This document shows positions 9,841 through 19,572 of a stretch of DNA of 64,000 bases, piece after piece. The notes beneath the pieces were generated by a model. That model ran no database searches. It was not told the origin of the DNA and saw nothing but the letters and a program-made list of their open reading frames with translations. The position numbers and the translations under genes were made by a program. Source of the stretch: Paenibacillus phytohabitans (GTDB taxonomy: Bacteria; Bacillota; Bacilli; Paenibacillales; Paenibacillaceae); NCBI RefSeq assembly GCF_013141775.1, contig NZ_WHOB01000098.1, forward strand, positions 1 through 64,000. Reading direction: 5' to 3'. How positions within the stretch are numbered: position 1 is the first letter of the stretch; each line of letters begins with the position of its first letter.

Positions 9841-11238
9841 ATGAAACCCATGGGTGGGAAGAGCGGACTGTGGATGCTGGCCTGGCCAATATTTATTGAA
9901 ATATTTCTGCAAACGCTGCTCGGGACAGTGGACACGATCATGGTCAGCCGGATCTCTGATGATGCCGTTGCCGTTGTAGGCATTTCGAATCAGTTATTTG
10001 GCGCTTTGATTACACTGTTTACCACGTTCGCCGGAGGTGCAGGTATACTGATTGCGCAGCGGCTCGGCTCTGGCCGCAATGAAGAGGCGCGTACGATTGC
10101 GATTATGGGAGTTACCGTAAGCACTATCCTGGGGGTTGCCTTCAGTGTCAGCTTGTTTCTATATGCCGATCCGGTTGCCCGGATGCTTCATATTTCAAGA
10201 GAGCTGATTCCGCTATCTCATGTCTATCTCACTTATGTAGGCGGCGGATTGTTCATGGTTGGAATGACTGCCTCTCTAGGCTCTGCAATCCGCAATACAG
10301 GCAATACGCGCGGGCCGATGTATACGGGAGTGGCTGTGAATGTTATTCATATCCTGCTCAATTATATTCTGATCTTCGGCATGTTCGGCCTGCCGGAGAT
10401 GGGACTAAGCGGCATTGCAGTCTCCACGATGATCAGCAGGCTGATCGGTGTGGCTGTACTGCTGTATATGTTCAGCAGCGCTTTTGAGCGCAGAATCAGG
10501 CTGCCGGATTTCCGGACCTTCCACCGCAAATTATTCGCGGAGATCGTCAGGATCAGCTGGCCGCTGGGACTGAACTCCTCCTCCTGGGTGCTGTCACAGC
10601 TGGTAATCTATTCTTTCCTTGCCATGCTGGGTGCCAAAGAGCTGGCTGCACGTACCTATCTGAACACGCTGGAGTCCTTCTGCTTCACGCTGGGTTACGC
10701 CATCGCCATGGCCGGGCAGATTCAGATTGCCTATCTCTTCGGTGCCAAGCAGACGCAGGAGGCCTATCGCGCAGCATACCGGACGCTGTACATAGGGCTG
10801 GCTATCGTCAGCGCCAATGTGCTGCTATTGTATTTGTTCGGCCGGTCGCTGCTCGGATTCTTCACTGCCGATCCGGAGATTGTCGCTATCGGCGTATCCC
10901 TGCTGGCGCTTAATCTGCTGCTGCAGCCGTGCAAAATGCTAAATATGGCTATGGGCAACTCGCTTAATGCGATTGGTGACACCCGCTATACCATGGTGGT
11001 CTCGATGATCTCCATGACGCTGATTGGCGTAGGCGGCTCCTACTGGCTCGGAATTTCGTCCGGCTGGGGACTGCTGGGTATCTACTGCTGCATGATTGCC
11101 GATGAAGCGGCAAGAGGAGGACTGGTGCTGCTGCGCTGGCGGAAACGGAAGGTGCTGAGTCAGGCTGAATCGCAGTTTGCCGGGCGCCAGCAGGGAGTTA
11201 GGGAGAAGCCGGGCGTGGCATGTTCGGTAGAGCTTTAA
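9841..11238 (+). CDS. MATE-family multidrug/Na+ antiporter
   Basis: 465-residue integral membrane protein with about 12 transmembrane helices in two homologous halves, typical of MATE (NorM/DinF-type) cation-coupled drug exporters. Typical segments are WPIFIEIFLQTLLGTVDTIM near the N-terminus and the matching second-half helix near residue 240. The ATG at 9841 follows AGAGGAGGG by 9 nt; the reading frame stays open further upstream to 9781 but without a ribosome-binding site. Divergent from the AraC gene. Confidence 0.93.
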   Translation: MKPMGGKSGLWMLAWPIFIEIFLQTLLGTVDTIMVSRISDDAVAVVGISNQLFGALITLFTTFAGGAGILIAQRLGSGRNEEARTIAIMGVTVSTILGVAFSVSLFLYADPVARMLHISRELIPLSHVYLTYVGGGLFMVGMTASLGSAIRNTGNTRGPMYTGVAVNVIHILLNYILIFGMFGLPEMGLSGIAVSTMISRLIGVAVLLYMFSSAFERRIRLPDFRTFHRKLFAEIVRISWPLGLNSSSWVLSQLVIYSFLAMLGAKELAARTYLNTLESFCFTLGYAIAMAGQIQIAYLFGAKQTQEAYRAAYRTLYIGLAIVSANVLLLYLFGRSLLGFFTADPEIVAIGVSLLALNLLLQPCKMLNMAMGNSLNAIGDTRYTMVVSMISMTLIGVGGSYWLGISSGWGLLGIYCCMIADEAARGGLVLLRWRKRKVLSQAESQFAGRQQGVREKPGVACSVEL

Positions 11239-11280
11239 AAGTATATATGATGATATAAGCGCGGGAGTATGCATACCATT

Positions 11281-11324
11281 CCCCCGGATTCTTCTCCTGA
11301 AGGAGAGTAATCCGGGGGCTTATT
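11281..11324 (+). terminator. Terminator after the MATE gene
   Basis: CCCCCGGATT (11281-11290) pairs with AATCCGGGGG (11309-11318) around an inner CTCC/GGAG hairpin; the T run is short and interrupted (CTTATTT). Confidence 0.8.
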
Positions 11325-11535
11325 TGCGTTCAAGCGTGGTTACTGCACAAAAGTATGAAATGTACACCCTGGGGTTGGCAATAAAATACAGGAAAAGCTG
11401 TAAGGTTCACTGTTCAGCTGCAGGAGGTATCTTCTATACTCAGGGCATCCATTGGACGAAGCCATAAGGGCCGCGAGGGGCAGAGGCTTCGGAGCCAGTG
11501 CCGCCAACTTAAATAGGTATAGGAGAGTGAAGGCT

Positions 11536-12558
11536 TTGAGACACCGTAAGCGCAAGTCGGGTATGCCACTCGCTATCCAGCTTCCACTGAAGGGAACAGG
11601 CGGGCTGTCCCCGCAGATAGAGTCCGGCACGCGGAAGAGAAGGAAGAAGGGATTTCTGCATGAGCTGATTCATAACCGGATTCTTTTTCTGATGCTGCTG
11701 CCGGCGCTGCTGTTCTTCCTGGTCAATTCGTATTTCCCGATGGTCGGCGTGTATTATGCGTTCACCCAATTTGATTTCAATTCCGGGTTGTTCGATGCTC
11801 CCTTCGTGGGTCTGAAGAACTTCGAGTTTCTCTGGAAATCGGGTACGCTGATCAAGCTGACGCTCAATACCATCGGCTACAATCTGGCCTTCATCCTGCT
11901 CGGCAACGTACTGGCGATTGTCTGTGCGATTCTGCTTAGCGAGCTGCGCCACAAATGGTTCAAGAAGCTGACCCAGTCGATTATGTTCCTGCCGTATTTT
12001 GTTTCTTTCGTTATTCTGAGCGTCATCGTCTACAACGTGTTCAATTATGACAGCGGTTTCTTGAACACCTTGCTGGCCCGGTTCGGAGCGGGACCTGTGG
12101 ATGTCTATAATAAGCCGCTGGTCTGGATCTTCCTGATCATCCTGTTCTATCTGTGGAAAAATCTCGGCTACAGCATGGTCATCTACCTGGCGGCCATCAC
12201 AGGGATCAGCGATGAGTACTATGAAGCGGCCAAAATTGACGGAGCTCATATTTTTCAGCGGATCTGGTATATTACGGTGCCGATGCTGAAGTCTACCTTC
12301 GTTGTGCTGCTGCTATTCTCACTCGGAAGCATTATGAAGGGGCAGTTTGACCTCTTTTACCAGCTGATCGGCAACAACGGGGTGCTGTATAACACAACAG
12401 ATATTCTGGATACGTACGTCTTCCGCTCCCTGAAGGTGACCTTTGATATCGGCATGGCGACGGCGGCGGGTCTGTATCAATCCCTGTTCGGCTTCATCCT
12501 GATCATGACGGTGAACTACATTATCCGCAAAATCAATGATGATTACGCGTTGTTTTAG
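11536..12558 (+). CDS. Sugar ABC transporter permease, LplB/YtePfamily
   Basis: Membrane subunit of a carbohydrate importer, about 340 residues, six predicted helices, and the permease EAA loop YYEAAKIDGAHIFQRIWYITVP that docks the ATPase. The start is uncertain: the frame is open from ATG 11452, but the TTG at 11536 has AGGAGAG 9 nt upstream and gives the normal N-terminal length, so I chose it. It is followed by a second permease and a lipoprotein; no ATPase gene is present, as is usual for this group, which shares an MsmX-type ATPase. Confidence 0.86.
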   Translation: MRHRKRKSGMPLAIQLPLKGTGGLSPQIESGTRKRRKKGFLHELIHNRILFLMLLPALLFFLVNSYFPMVGVYYAFTQFDFNSGLFDAPFVGLKNFEFLWKSGTLIKLTLNTIGYNLAFILLGNVLAIVCAILLSELRHKWFKKLTQSIMFLPYFVSFVILSVIVYNVFNYDSGFLNTLLARFGAGPVDVYNKPLVWIFLIILFYLWKNLGYSMVIYLAAITGISDEYYEAAKIDGAHIFQRIWYITVPMLKSTFVVLLLFSLGSIMKGQFDLFYQLIGNNGVLYNTTDILDTYVFRSLKVTFDIGMATAAGLYQSLFGFILIMTVNYIIRKINDDYALF

Positions 12559-12573
12559 GAGGAGAGAAAGAGC

Positions 12574-13467
12574 ATGCATATTAAAGACGATCACTATACC
12601 AGACTGCTGCAGGGGCTGGCGTACACGGTCATTATCATCGGCTCGCTGGCGTGTCTGATCCCGTTTCTGCTGATTATATCCGCCTCGCTGTCCTCCAATG
12701 AATCGATTATCAGGGACGGTTACCATCTGATTCCTGCGGAGTTCTCGCTGGAAGGGTATAAGACGGTGTTCACTTTTCCGGATGAGGTACTGCGCGCCTA
12801 TGGCGTTACTCTGTTCACTACACTTACGGGGACGACGCTGGGGCTGTTCTTCATGACTATGGCTGGTTATGTGCTGGCCCGCAGGGATTTCAAATACCGC
12901 AATACGTTCTCGTTCTATATCTATTTCACCACGCTGTTCGGCGGGGGCCTCGTGCCCTGGTACATTATGATGACCAAATATCTGCATCTGACCGACTCGT
13001 ATGGAGCCTTGATTCTGCCCGGGCTGATGACGCCGTTCCTGATTATTCTGATGAAGAACTTCATCCGTTCTGCTGTTCCTGAGGAGCTGTTCGAATCTGC
13101 CAAGATTGACGGGGCGGGTGATTTCAAAATATACTGGCGGATTGTGCTGCAGCTGTCGATGCCCGGCATTGCCACGGTTGGACTGTTTCTCGCGCTGACG
13201 TACTGGAACGACTGGTTCTCGTCTTCCCTGTTCATCAATGACACACATAAGTATCAGCTGCAGTTCCATCTGTACAATGTGATCAACTCGGCTTCCTTCA
13301 TTGCGAATATGGGAGCGGGAACCGGGGTAAGCCTCGGGGCAGATCTGCCTACAGAGTCAACGAAAATGGCCATGGCCATCGTTGTCACCGGACCTATTCT
13401 GTTTCTGTACCCGTTCATACAGCGTTATTTCGTTAATGGCCTGACGATCGGCGCGGTAAAAGGTTAG
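12574..13467 (+). CDS. Sugar ABC transporter permease, LplC/YtcP family
   Basis: 297-residue permease with six predicted transmembrane helices and the EAA loop LFESAKIDGAGDFKIYWRIVLQ. The C-terminus ends in NGLTIGAVKG, typical of this family. The ATG follows GGAGAG by about 8 nt and starts 15 nt after the first permease, so the two form a heterodimer from one transcript. Confidence 0.94.
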   Translation: MHIKDDHYTRLLQGLAYTVIIIGSLACLIPFLLIISASLSSNESIIRDGYHLIPAEFSLEGYKTVFTFPDEVLRAYGVTLFTTLTGTTLGLFFMTMAGYVLARRDFKYRNTFSFYIYFTTLFGGGLVPWYIMMTKYLHLTDSYGALILPGLMTPFLIILMKNFIRSAVPEELFESAKIDGAGDFKIYWRIVLQLSMPGIATVGLFLALTYWNDWFSSSLFINDTHKYQLQFHLYNVINSASFIANMGAGTGVSLGADLPTESTKMAMAIVVTGPILFLYPFIQRYFVNGLTIGAVKG

Positions 13468-13582
13468 AACCTTGTAGCGGCTCCGCGCTGTTCTTCGCGG
13501 CTGCTATTCGGCTAACATAGATATTGTGAGGAGCTGAACCAGGAAGCTGTACTATCAAACAACATTTTTGGGAGGGTTCATG

Positions 13583-15184
13583 ATGAGCAAGAATGCACGG
13601 AAAAAACCGCTGGCTGTCCTGACAGCCATGCTGGCGGTCTCGCTGCTCGCTGCGGGATGCGGCGGCAGTAACGGCAACAATAAAGAGGCAGCGGGCAGCA
13701 CGGATAGCGGTAAAAACAACACGGCTGCGGCAACGGAGGGCAGTACCACTGCTACGGCAGAACCCGGAATTGACACCTCCAAGAAAGTGGAGCTGCAGTT
13801 CTACATGCTTGGCGATGCGCCGAAGGATCTACCGGCGATTGAAGCCGAAGTCAACAAGATGGCGGCGGCGGAGCTTAACACAACGGTTAAATTCAACTAT
13901 ACGAGCTGGACGGACTGGGATCAGAAATACAAGCTGCTGCTCTCTTCGGGTCAAGCGATTGACCTGATCTTCACGGCGGACTGGACACAGTATGCTTCCT
14001 ATGCGAAACGCGGCGCATTCCTGGCCCTCGATGATCAGCTGCCTAAGGCCGCGCCGGAGCTGCAGAAATTCGTTCCTGAGTCGATGTGGGAGGATGTTAA
14101 GGTAGACGGCAAAATCTATACAGTGCCTGCGACGTACAAAGAATACGTGACCAACGGCTTCGTCTGGCGGGAGGACCTGCGCAAGAAATACAATCTTCCC
14201 CAGCCTACGGATCTGGCCAGCTATGAGGCTTACATGGACGGAATCCGCCAGAATGAACCGGATATGATGCCGGCTTCCCTGAACAGCGATATCGGCAATA
14301 ATCTCCATTACATTTATACCGAGCTGAATAAGATGGTCGGTGCGCTGCCATATGGGATGGGCGTGAAATACGAATCGCCTACTGAGGTGTACTCGTACTG
14401 GGGCTCCGATGAGCAAAAAGAAGAGCTGAAGGTCATGAAGCGCTGGCAGGAAAAAGGCTTCATTCCCAAGAATGTGCTGAATATCAAGGATACGATGCAG
14501 GACCCGATTACTTCCGGCAAGGCGGCGAGCATGTTCGGGGATAATCCGACGCGCTTTAATGATATGGTTATGAAGATCAGCACCACACATCCCGAATGGG
14601 AGCTGGGATATTATCCGTTCGGCAAGACAACGGGGTATGCGACTCCGGTGCATCCGGTTCACAATGGTTTTGCGATTCCGAAGAGCAGCAAGAATCCGGA
14701 ACGGGCGCTCGCTTTCTATGAAAAGCTGGTGCTGGACAAACGCTATAACCAGCTGACCGAATATGGGATTGAAGGCAAGAACTATACTGTGGAAGACGGC
14801 TATTACAAGCTGCTGGGAACAAGCCAGACCAACGGCTTCACCCGGGAGGGCATGAACGGCTGGGCGTGGAGAAATCCGGAGTATATGCTGTTCGACAAGG
14901 GTTTTGACGGGGTGAAGGCAATCTTCGATGAACTCGACAAGATTCAGAAGCCGGATCTGTTCCTCGGCTTTGCAGAGGACTATTCTTCCTATCAGGCGGA
15001 AAAAGCGGCGCTGGAGCAGGTCGAGAAGCAATATCTGTTCCCGCTCGAAGCGGGATTGGTGGAGGATATCGACAAGGGGCTGGAGACCTTCATGCAGAAG
15101 GCCAAGCAGGCTGGACTCGAGAAGATCCAGGCGGAGTGGACGAAGCAGTGGAATGCTTATACTGCGGAGAAAGGTATTAAGTAG
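13583..15184 (+). CDS. Sugar ABC transporter solute-binding lipoprotein (DUF3502-type)
   Basis: About 533-residue lipoprotein: signal peptide with lipobox LLAAGC, a low-complexity Ser/Thr/Ala linker (about 27-60), then a type I extracellular binding fold. The C-terminal helical region resembles DUF3502. The second of two adjacent ATGs (13583) is 6 nt after GGAGGG. It delivers an oligosaccharide to the two permeases upstream; the substrate is unknown. An AraC regulator with its own extracellular sensor lies beyond the repeat region and may control this importer. Confidence 0.93.
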   Translation: MSKNARKKPLAVLTAMLAVSLLAAGCGGSNGNNKEAAGSTDSGKNNTAAATEGSTTATAEPGIDTSKKVELQFYMLGDAPKDLPAIEAEVNKMAAAELNTTVKFNYTSWTDWDQKYKLLLSSGQAIDLIFTADWTQYASYAKRGAFLALDDQLPKAAPELQKFVPESMWEDVKVDGKIYTVPATYKEYVTNGFVWREDLRKKYNLPQPTDLASYEAYMDGIRQNEPDMMPASLNSDIGNNLHYIYTELNKMVGALPYGMGVKYESPTEVYSYWGSDEQKEELKVMKRWQEKGFIPKNVLNIKDTMQDPITSGKAASMFGDNPTRFNDMVMKISTTHPEWELGYYPFGKTTGYATPVHPVHNGFAIPKSSKNPERALAFYEKLVLDKRYNQLTEYGIEGKNYTVEDGYYKLLGTSQTNGFTREGMNGWAWRNPEYMLFDKGFDGVKAIFDELDKIQKPDLFLGFAEDYSSYQAEKAALEQVEKQYLFPLEAGLVEDIDKGLETFMQKAKQAGLEKIQAEWTKQWNAYTAEKGIK

Positions 15185-15190
15185 AGAGGG

Positions 15191-15224
15191 GCCCCGGAAG
15201 CCGCATGGCTTTTGGGGCTTTTTT
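15191..15224 (+). terminator. Intrinsic terminator of the sugar ABC operon
   Basis: 12-bp stem GCCCCGGAAGCC with GGCTTTTGGGGC (two G-T pairs), GCAT loop, six Ts. Confidence 0.93.
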
Positions 15225-15229
15225 ATGGG

Positions 15230-15375
15230 CAGGTGGTTGGTGCGGGTGCAGGGGCGGGTACAAGTGCGAGGTGCAGAGCGGGTGCGAGTGCGAGGTGCAG
15301 GGCGGGTGCAGGTGCGAGTTGCAGGGACGGGTGCGAGTGCGAGGTGCAAGTGCGGGTGCTGGTGTAGGTGCAATG
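15230..15375. repeat. Low-complexity GGTGC/GTGCGAG repeat tract
   Basis: About 140 bp made of imperfect short units such as GGGTGCAG, GTGCGAG and GTGCAGG. It directly follows a terminator and has no ribosome-binding site, so it is unlikely to be coding. Confidence 0.8.
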
Positions 15376-15651
15376 GAGGCGCATTGGGTGGACGCTCCGA
15401 AAACGGAATGATGTTCCGATCGCTGTTGTATCCGGATTTTATTTATTTTTACCTTAGCGGTGAAAATCCGTATACAAAGGCGACCGCTGCCGCTTCTCCA
15501 CATTCATTCCGTCTTCTCCGCTGTTTAAGCAGTAGCTAGACCTGCATACAGCACTCGAAGAGCAAAAGCCACGTCAGACATCCGCTTCCGTGGCAGGGGA
15601 GGAGAGCAGAAAAGCCCGTCTCCGTGTACTTGGAGACGGGCTAAAGCGGAG

Positions 15652-16020
15652 GGAATATCTCCGTAGAGTTAGGGACGGCTTGGTGTTCCACCAAAGCGAG
15701 GGAGCAACCACCAAAGCGTGGGGATATCTAGCAAAATGGAGGGAGCACCTCCGTAGAGTTAGAGACTGGCTTGGTGTTCCACCAAAGCGATGGAGCATTC
15801 ACCAAAGCAGGAGAATATCAAGCAAAATGGAGGGAGCACCTCCGTAGAGTAGTGACGGCTTGGTGTTCCACCAAAGCGAGGGAGTAACCACCAAAGCGTG
15901 CGAATATCTAGCAAAATGGAGGGAGCACCTCCGAGTAGTTAGAGGCGGGCTTGGTGTTCCACCAAAGCGAGGGAGCAACCACCAAAGCAGGAGAATATCC
16001 ACCAAAGCGAGGGGCTTCTA
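15652..16020. repeat. Four tandem copies of a ~90-bp repeat
   Basis: Units start near 15657, 15747, 15838 and 15927, giving periods of 90, 91 and 89 bp. Each begins with a CTCCGTAG-like stretch, contains TTGGTGTTCCACCAAAGCGA, a second CACCAAAGC copy, and ends with AGCAAAATGGAGGGAGC. The fourth unit diverges at its end. GGTGTTCCACC can form a small hairpin. No gene evidence. Confidence 0.85.
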
Positions 16021-16040
16021 TGTGTACTGGAGACTAATCT

Positions 16041-16215
16041 TGCACAAAATACAACATTTCTGCTCAATATGCGCTAGCTAAGCGGGGATTGTTGTATGAA
16101 ATGCAACATTTTGCCTCATTCTAGCGGCTAATCGCGAGGATTGTTGTATTTCCTACAACAATCCTTATAAATGCCCTGTATTGTTGGCTTAGAGTTGTAA
16201 TACGTACAACATTTA
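16041..16215 (+). repeat. 175-bp interspersed repeat, copy A
   Basis: Begins TGCACAAAATACAACAT and ends TTGTAATACGTACAACATTT, with internal palindromes such as TTGTTGTATTTCCTACAACAA. A second copy of exactly the same length and orientation lies at 25764-25938. This looks like a genome-wide intergenic repeat family. Confidence 0.82.
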
Positions 16216-16244
16216 GCTTGTCACAACCAATTTCAATGGGAACC

Positions 16245-16425
16245 TAACGGGAACAGGAATAGGAGCTGGAGCTGGAGTTGGATTGGGACTTGAGCTGGAG
16301 CTGGAGCGAGCTGGGACCGGAAATGGAACTGGCACTGAGCTGGAACTGAGACTGGAGTTGGATTGGAACTGGGACTTGAGCTGGAGCGAGCTGGAACTGA
16401 AACAGGAACAGGAACTTGCTACAGC
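16245..16425. repeat. Hexanucleotide-like GGAGCT/GGAACT tract
   Basis: About 180 bp of imperfect 6-bp units (GGAGCT, GGAACT, GGATTG) just beyond the end of the AraC sensor gene. Probably non-coding slippage-prone DNA. Confidence 0.75.
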
Positions 16426-16482
16426 AGAACAGCCGGAAATGCCAGCATAGCCGGCACTCCCAGAACATTAATGTGTCAACTA

Positions 16483-18714
16483 TTAAGCATTCTTCGAACG
16501 CCGGTAATCCGTAGGCGTCGTTCCGAAGCTGCGCTTGAACATCCGGTGCAGATAAGAGCTGCTGGTGAAGCCGCAGCGCTCGGCAATGCTCGTTACCGGC
16601 AGGTCGGTGTTCTCCAGCAGGGCGCATACCTCGCGCATCCGCACCTCCAGAATGACATCGACGATGCTGTTCATGGTCTGCTGCTTGTAAAGGCGGCTGA
16701 TATAGATCGGCGACATATCCAGCTCATCAGCAATCTGGTTGAGGCTTAGGTTCGGCTTCATGTAATTCTCGTTGATCTTGCTATTGATGAGGCAGATCAG
16801 ATCATGCTGCTTGGAGTTTTTCTTCTCGTCCAGCTGTTCGCGCAATGCAGTGAAGAGAGCGGAGAAGGCTTCCTCCAGCTCGTCAATGGTCTCAATGGAA
16901 TCCAGGCAAGGCAGCCCGCTGATTGCGTCATTTTGTAAACGGTTACGTTTCTGGACAGTACTCACGATCTCCCTGACCGTCACGCTGAGTCTGGATACCG
17001 TTAACTGCACCGTCTGAAAGGGAAAGGCTTCGGTCTCCCGGATAATGCTGCTGAACTGCCCGGCAGCGTCCTCCAGTTTACCGCTCAGTAGCGCATCGGT
17101 GAGCTTCTTCTCCTTGTCGGTAGGATAATGATACGTACTGGACTCAAGAGCACATATGTCCTGGGCGTTAATGATACAGCCATGTCCGTAGAACAGTCGG
17201 TGATTCGACGCTTCCCGGACCTGCTTGTAGAGCTGGTGCAGCTGGCCCGCGTTATGGTCAATATGACTGTAGGTGAGGGTAAGGCTTAGCTTCAGATAAT
17301 CGGAGCAGGCCTGCTGGATCTGCCGGAGCAGCGCCTCAATCAGTCCGGTATCCGTATACTCCACGGGATCGATAATGTTCAGCAGCACAAGGATGCCGTC
17401 ATCGTTCATATCCACAGTCTCGACCCGGTAGGTCTGGCCGCAAATTTCCGAAGCGATATTCATAATGGCAAACTTGGAGGCCAGCAGGTAGGAAGAGCGG
17501 GCTTCCCTGAACTCTTTGTAGTGATCAATCCGCAGCAGGATCAGGCGGAAGTCATCATTGAAGGTGAAGTGAATCCCGAGCTGACGCAGCTTCTCTACCT
17601 GCTGAATAGACTGCAACGGCTTGAGGCCGAGAATGAGATCGCGCAGTGTATTTTGCCGGATCATGAACATGCTGTCGCGTTTCTCCGTCTCGAGAATATT
17701 CATCTCGCTGACAATCCGGTCAATCGGCAGATACAGGCTTCTGGACATGATCCAGGAGAGGCCGATGCCGGCCACCAGAACAAGGGCTGCAATGAGCAGG
17801 GTGGTGTTGCGGATAGTATTCGTATGCTCAGTAATGTTGTCGTAGGGGGTAATCCGCACATACTGCCAGCTTAAGTCATCCGGTGCAGTATAAGAAATCA
17901 GCGAGTTCACGCCTCCGAAGGGCCCGATGAAATAACCTGCCTCCTGGCCTTTGATACGCTGTTCAATCCATCCGGCTTCCTCCGGGGAGAGCTCCTGCTG
18001 CTTCAGGCTGTTGCCGGACAGAAAAGCCCCCTGATCGTCCAGAATATAAGTGGCGCTGGCAGAATTAATAGGACTGGTGATTTCCTTATTGATCCAAGGT
18101 GCAGAGATGTTGACGATTACCGCAGAGTTGATGGCCCGGTCCCAGCCGATGGCATCCAGACACAAAAAAGTATAAGCACGAACCTGGTCATTCTCCCGCG
18201 CACCATTGGAATACACTCTGGGAATCGGTGTGAAGGCCTTGTAGTCCTGATAATGGCCCAGGATATCCAGAATAGGGGTGTCTACCAGCTCTTGCTCAGT
18301 AAATACACCGTTCTGCCCGTGGGAAGAGGCGATATACAGCTGTCCGCTTTTGGGATTATAGACATAGATAGACTCAATATAAGGCATGGAGCTCAAGTAA
18401 TTGCCCAGCTCGGACATGGCTGCCGTGACATCATAGATATCGGGCTTGTCGTAGAAAACAATTTTGGAGATCGTACTGTTGCGGTAAATTTGAAAAGAAA
18501 GCGATTGCGCAGCATCGGTCATATTAACGACTTCCCTGCTGGTCTGCGTGAGGTTGCCGAGGTCGGACTGGAAGGCCTGCTTTTTTTCCACACCGATATA
18601 GTAATTGTAATAGATGATGGTGGAGACAAGAAAAGTTAAGGAGACGCAAAGCGTAATACTGACTAATAACCTGCTGTACAATGCTCTTCGATTGCCGAGT
18701 TTGTGCAGTCCCAT
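16483..18714 (-). CDS. Membrane-anchored AraC-family regulator with extracellular sensor
   Basis: 743-residue one-component system: helix at about 17-37, an extracellular dCache-like sensor (about 40-300), a second helix (about 306-328), an HAMP-like and linker region, and a C-terminal AraC double helix-turn-helix (about 640-740; LNQIADELDMSPIYISRLYKQQ and VTSIAERCGFTSSSYLHRMFKRSFG). This design is common in Paenibacillus beside sugar importers and probably senses extracellular sugar or a binding protein. ATG 18714 has AGGGGG upstream. It may regulate the ABC operon at 11.5-15.2 kb. Its upstream region carries two CAGTGAACA direct repeats 24 bp apart (18826, 18850). Confidence 0.92.
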   Translation of the reverse strand: MGLHKLGNRRALYSRLLVSITLCVSLTFLVSTIIYYNYYIGVEKKQAFQSDLGNLTQTSREVVNMTDAAQSLSFQIYRNSTISKIVFYDKPDIYDVTAAMSELGNYLSSMPYIESIYVYNPKSGQLYIASSHGQNGVFTEQELVDTPILDILGHYQDYKAFTPIPRVYSNGARENDQVRAYTFLCLDAIGWDRAINSAVIVNISAPWINKEITSPINSASATYILDDQGAFLSGNSLKQQELSPEEAGWIEQRIKGQEAGYFIGPFGGVNSLISYTAPDDLSWQYVRITPYDNITEHTNTIRNTTLLIAALVLVAGIGLSWIMSRSLYLPIDRIVSEMNILETEKRDSMFMIRQNTLRDLILGLKPLQSIQQVEKLRQLGIHFTFNDDFRLILLRIDHYKEFREARSSYLLASKFAIMNIASEICGQTYRVETVDMNDDGILVLLNIIDPVEYTDTGLIEALLRQIQQACSDYLKLSLTLTYSHIDHNAGQLHQLYKQVREASNHRLFYGHGCIINAQDICALESSTYHYPTDKEKKLTDALLSGKLEDAAGQFSSIIRETEAFPFQTVQLTVSRLSVTVREIVSTVQKRNRLQNDAISGLPCLDSIETIDELEEAFSALFTALREQLDEKKNSKQHDLICLINSKINENYMKPNLSLNQIADELDMSPIYISRLYKQQTMNSIVDVILEVRMREVCALLENTDLPVTSIAERCGFTSSSYLHRMFKRSFGTTPTDYRRSKNA

Positions 18715-18897
18715 AAACAGCCCCCTGATTCACTGTGTACTCTGGCGATACCGGCCTGATCTATATTGTTCATAGTACAATTATAAGCTGCATACCATGA
18801 ACGGGACAGTAAAGCAAGGTTACAACAGTGAACAGGATGGAGAATCGGGCAGTGAACAAATGCAAGATTTGTGTACAAAAGCTACCATAGTGCAGTT

Positions 18898-19548
18898 TTA
18901 ACGATACGGTATATCCCGGTAAAGCGGGGGTACAGCCGGAGCTGGTTCAGTAATCTGCATCATCAGCGGGGTTACCTTGAAGCCGTTGACCGGGGCCAGA
19001 TCCTGCGAGCAGGAGGAGAGGGCGACGATCACATCGGTCAGTGCCAGGAGCGCGACATAATCGCCGGGCCGGGAGAGCGGCTCTTCAATGACGTAGTCGA
19101 GATTCCCGTCCAGCGCATTGTTCATGAACCAGTTGATGGGATCAGGCAGCTCTTTGTGACCCAGCTGATATTTGTGCAGCGCCTTCTGCAGATTGTCATG
19201 GCAGTTCGGATGCTCCTCCAGCCCGAAGTCGATCTTATAGCGGTAATAGTCGCATGCCGGAAAAAAGAAATCATGTTTCCCCACCGTATCCTTCGTCAGC
19301 TGCATAAGCGGTCTGCGGCGGTTGCTGTAGAGGCCGTCGCCGGGCTTGAGCCGGATACTGCTGAGCGAGGACCTCATATGTACGGGGGAGACATGCTCGT
19401 CAGGGTCTTCGGCATTGAAGCAGACGAAATCACCCACCTGCTTGCCCTCGGTATCGATGATGTAGAGCGTCTGTCCTCGGCGGACCCGCGCGCTTCTTCC
19501 CTCATAGGCCGGTACCAGGATTTCTTCAATTACCTTGTCTGTGGTCAC
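18898..19548 (-). CDS. DUF1989 / urea carboxylase-associated family protein
   Basis: 216-residue protein of the DUF1989 family, often found beside urea carboxylase, allantoin and purine-degradation genes. Typical segments are GKQVGDFVCFNAED (about 36-49) and CSQDLAPVNGFKVTP near the C-terminus. Its biochemical role is not settled; a hydrolase or carboxylation helper in ureide breakdown has been proposed for relatives. GTG start at 19548 with AGGTGAT upstream. It is the last gene of the microcompartment operon, 24 nt after the cyclase gene, which supports a nitrogen-heterocycle pathway. Confidence 0.85.
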   Translation of the reverse strand: MTTDKVIEEILVPAYEGRSARVRRGQTLYIIDTEGKQVGDFVCFNAEDPDEHVSPVHMRSSLSSIRLKPGDGLYSNRRRPLMQLTKDTVGKHDFFFPACDYYRYKIDFGLEEHPNCHDNLQKALHKYQLGHKELPDPINWFMNNALDGNLDYVIEEPLSRPGDYVALLALTDVIVALSSCSQDLAPVNGFKVTPLMMQITEPAPAVPPLYRDIPYR

Positions 19549-19572
19549 GGTACAATCACCTGCCTCATCTGT

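Larger units (their letters stand above)
15225..16482. other. Repeat-rich intergenic region
   Basis: Nearly 1.3 kb between two converging units holds only repeats: a GTGC-rich tract, a four-unit 90-bp tandem array, a 175-bp palindromic element and a GGARCT tract. Open frames across it have no start signals. Confidence 0.75.

Noticed and set aside
13829-15373. 514-codon minus-strand frame
   Set aside because: Antisense to the solute-binding lipoprotein and extends into a low-complexity tract; no protein features.
15652-16020. Possible CRISPR array
   Set aside because: Units of about 90 bp are repeated in full with no unique spacers between short direct repeats, and there are no cas genes.
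16483-18714. Hybrid histidine kinase reading of the AraC sensor gene
   Set aside because: No HisKA or ATPase motifs are present; it is a sensor fused directly to an AraC DNA-binding domain.
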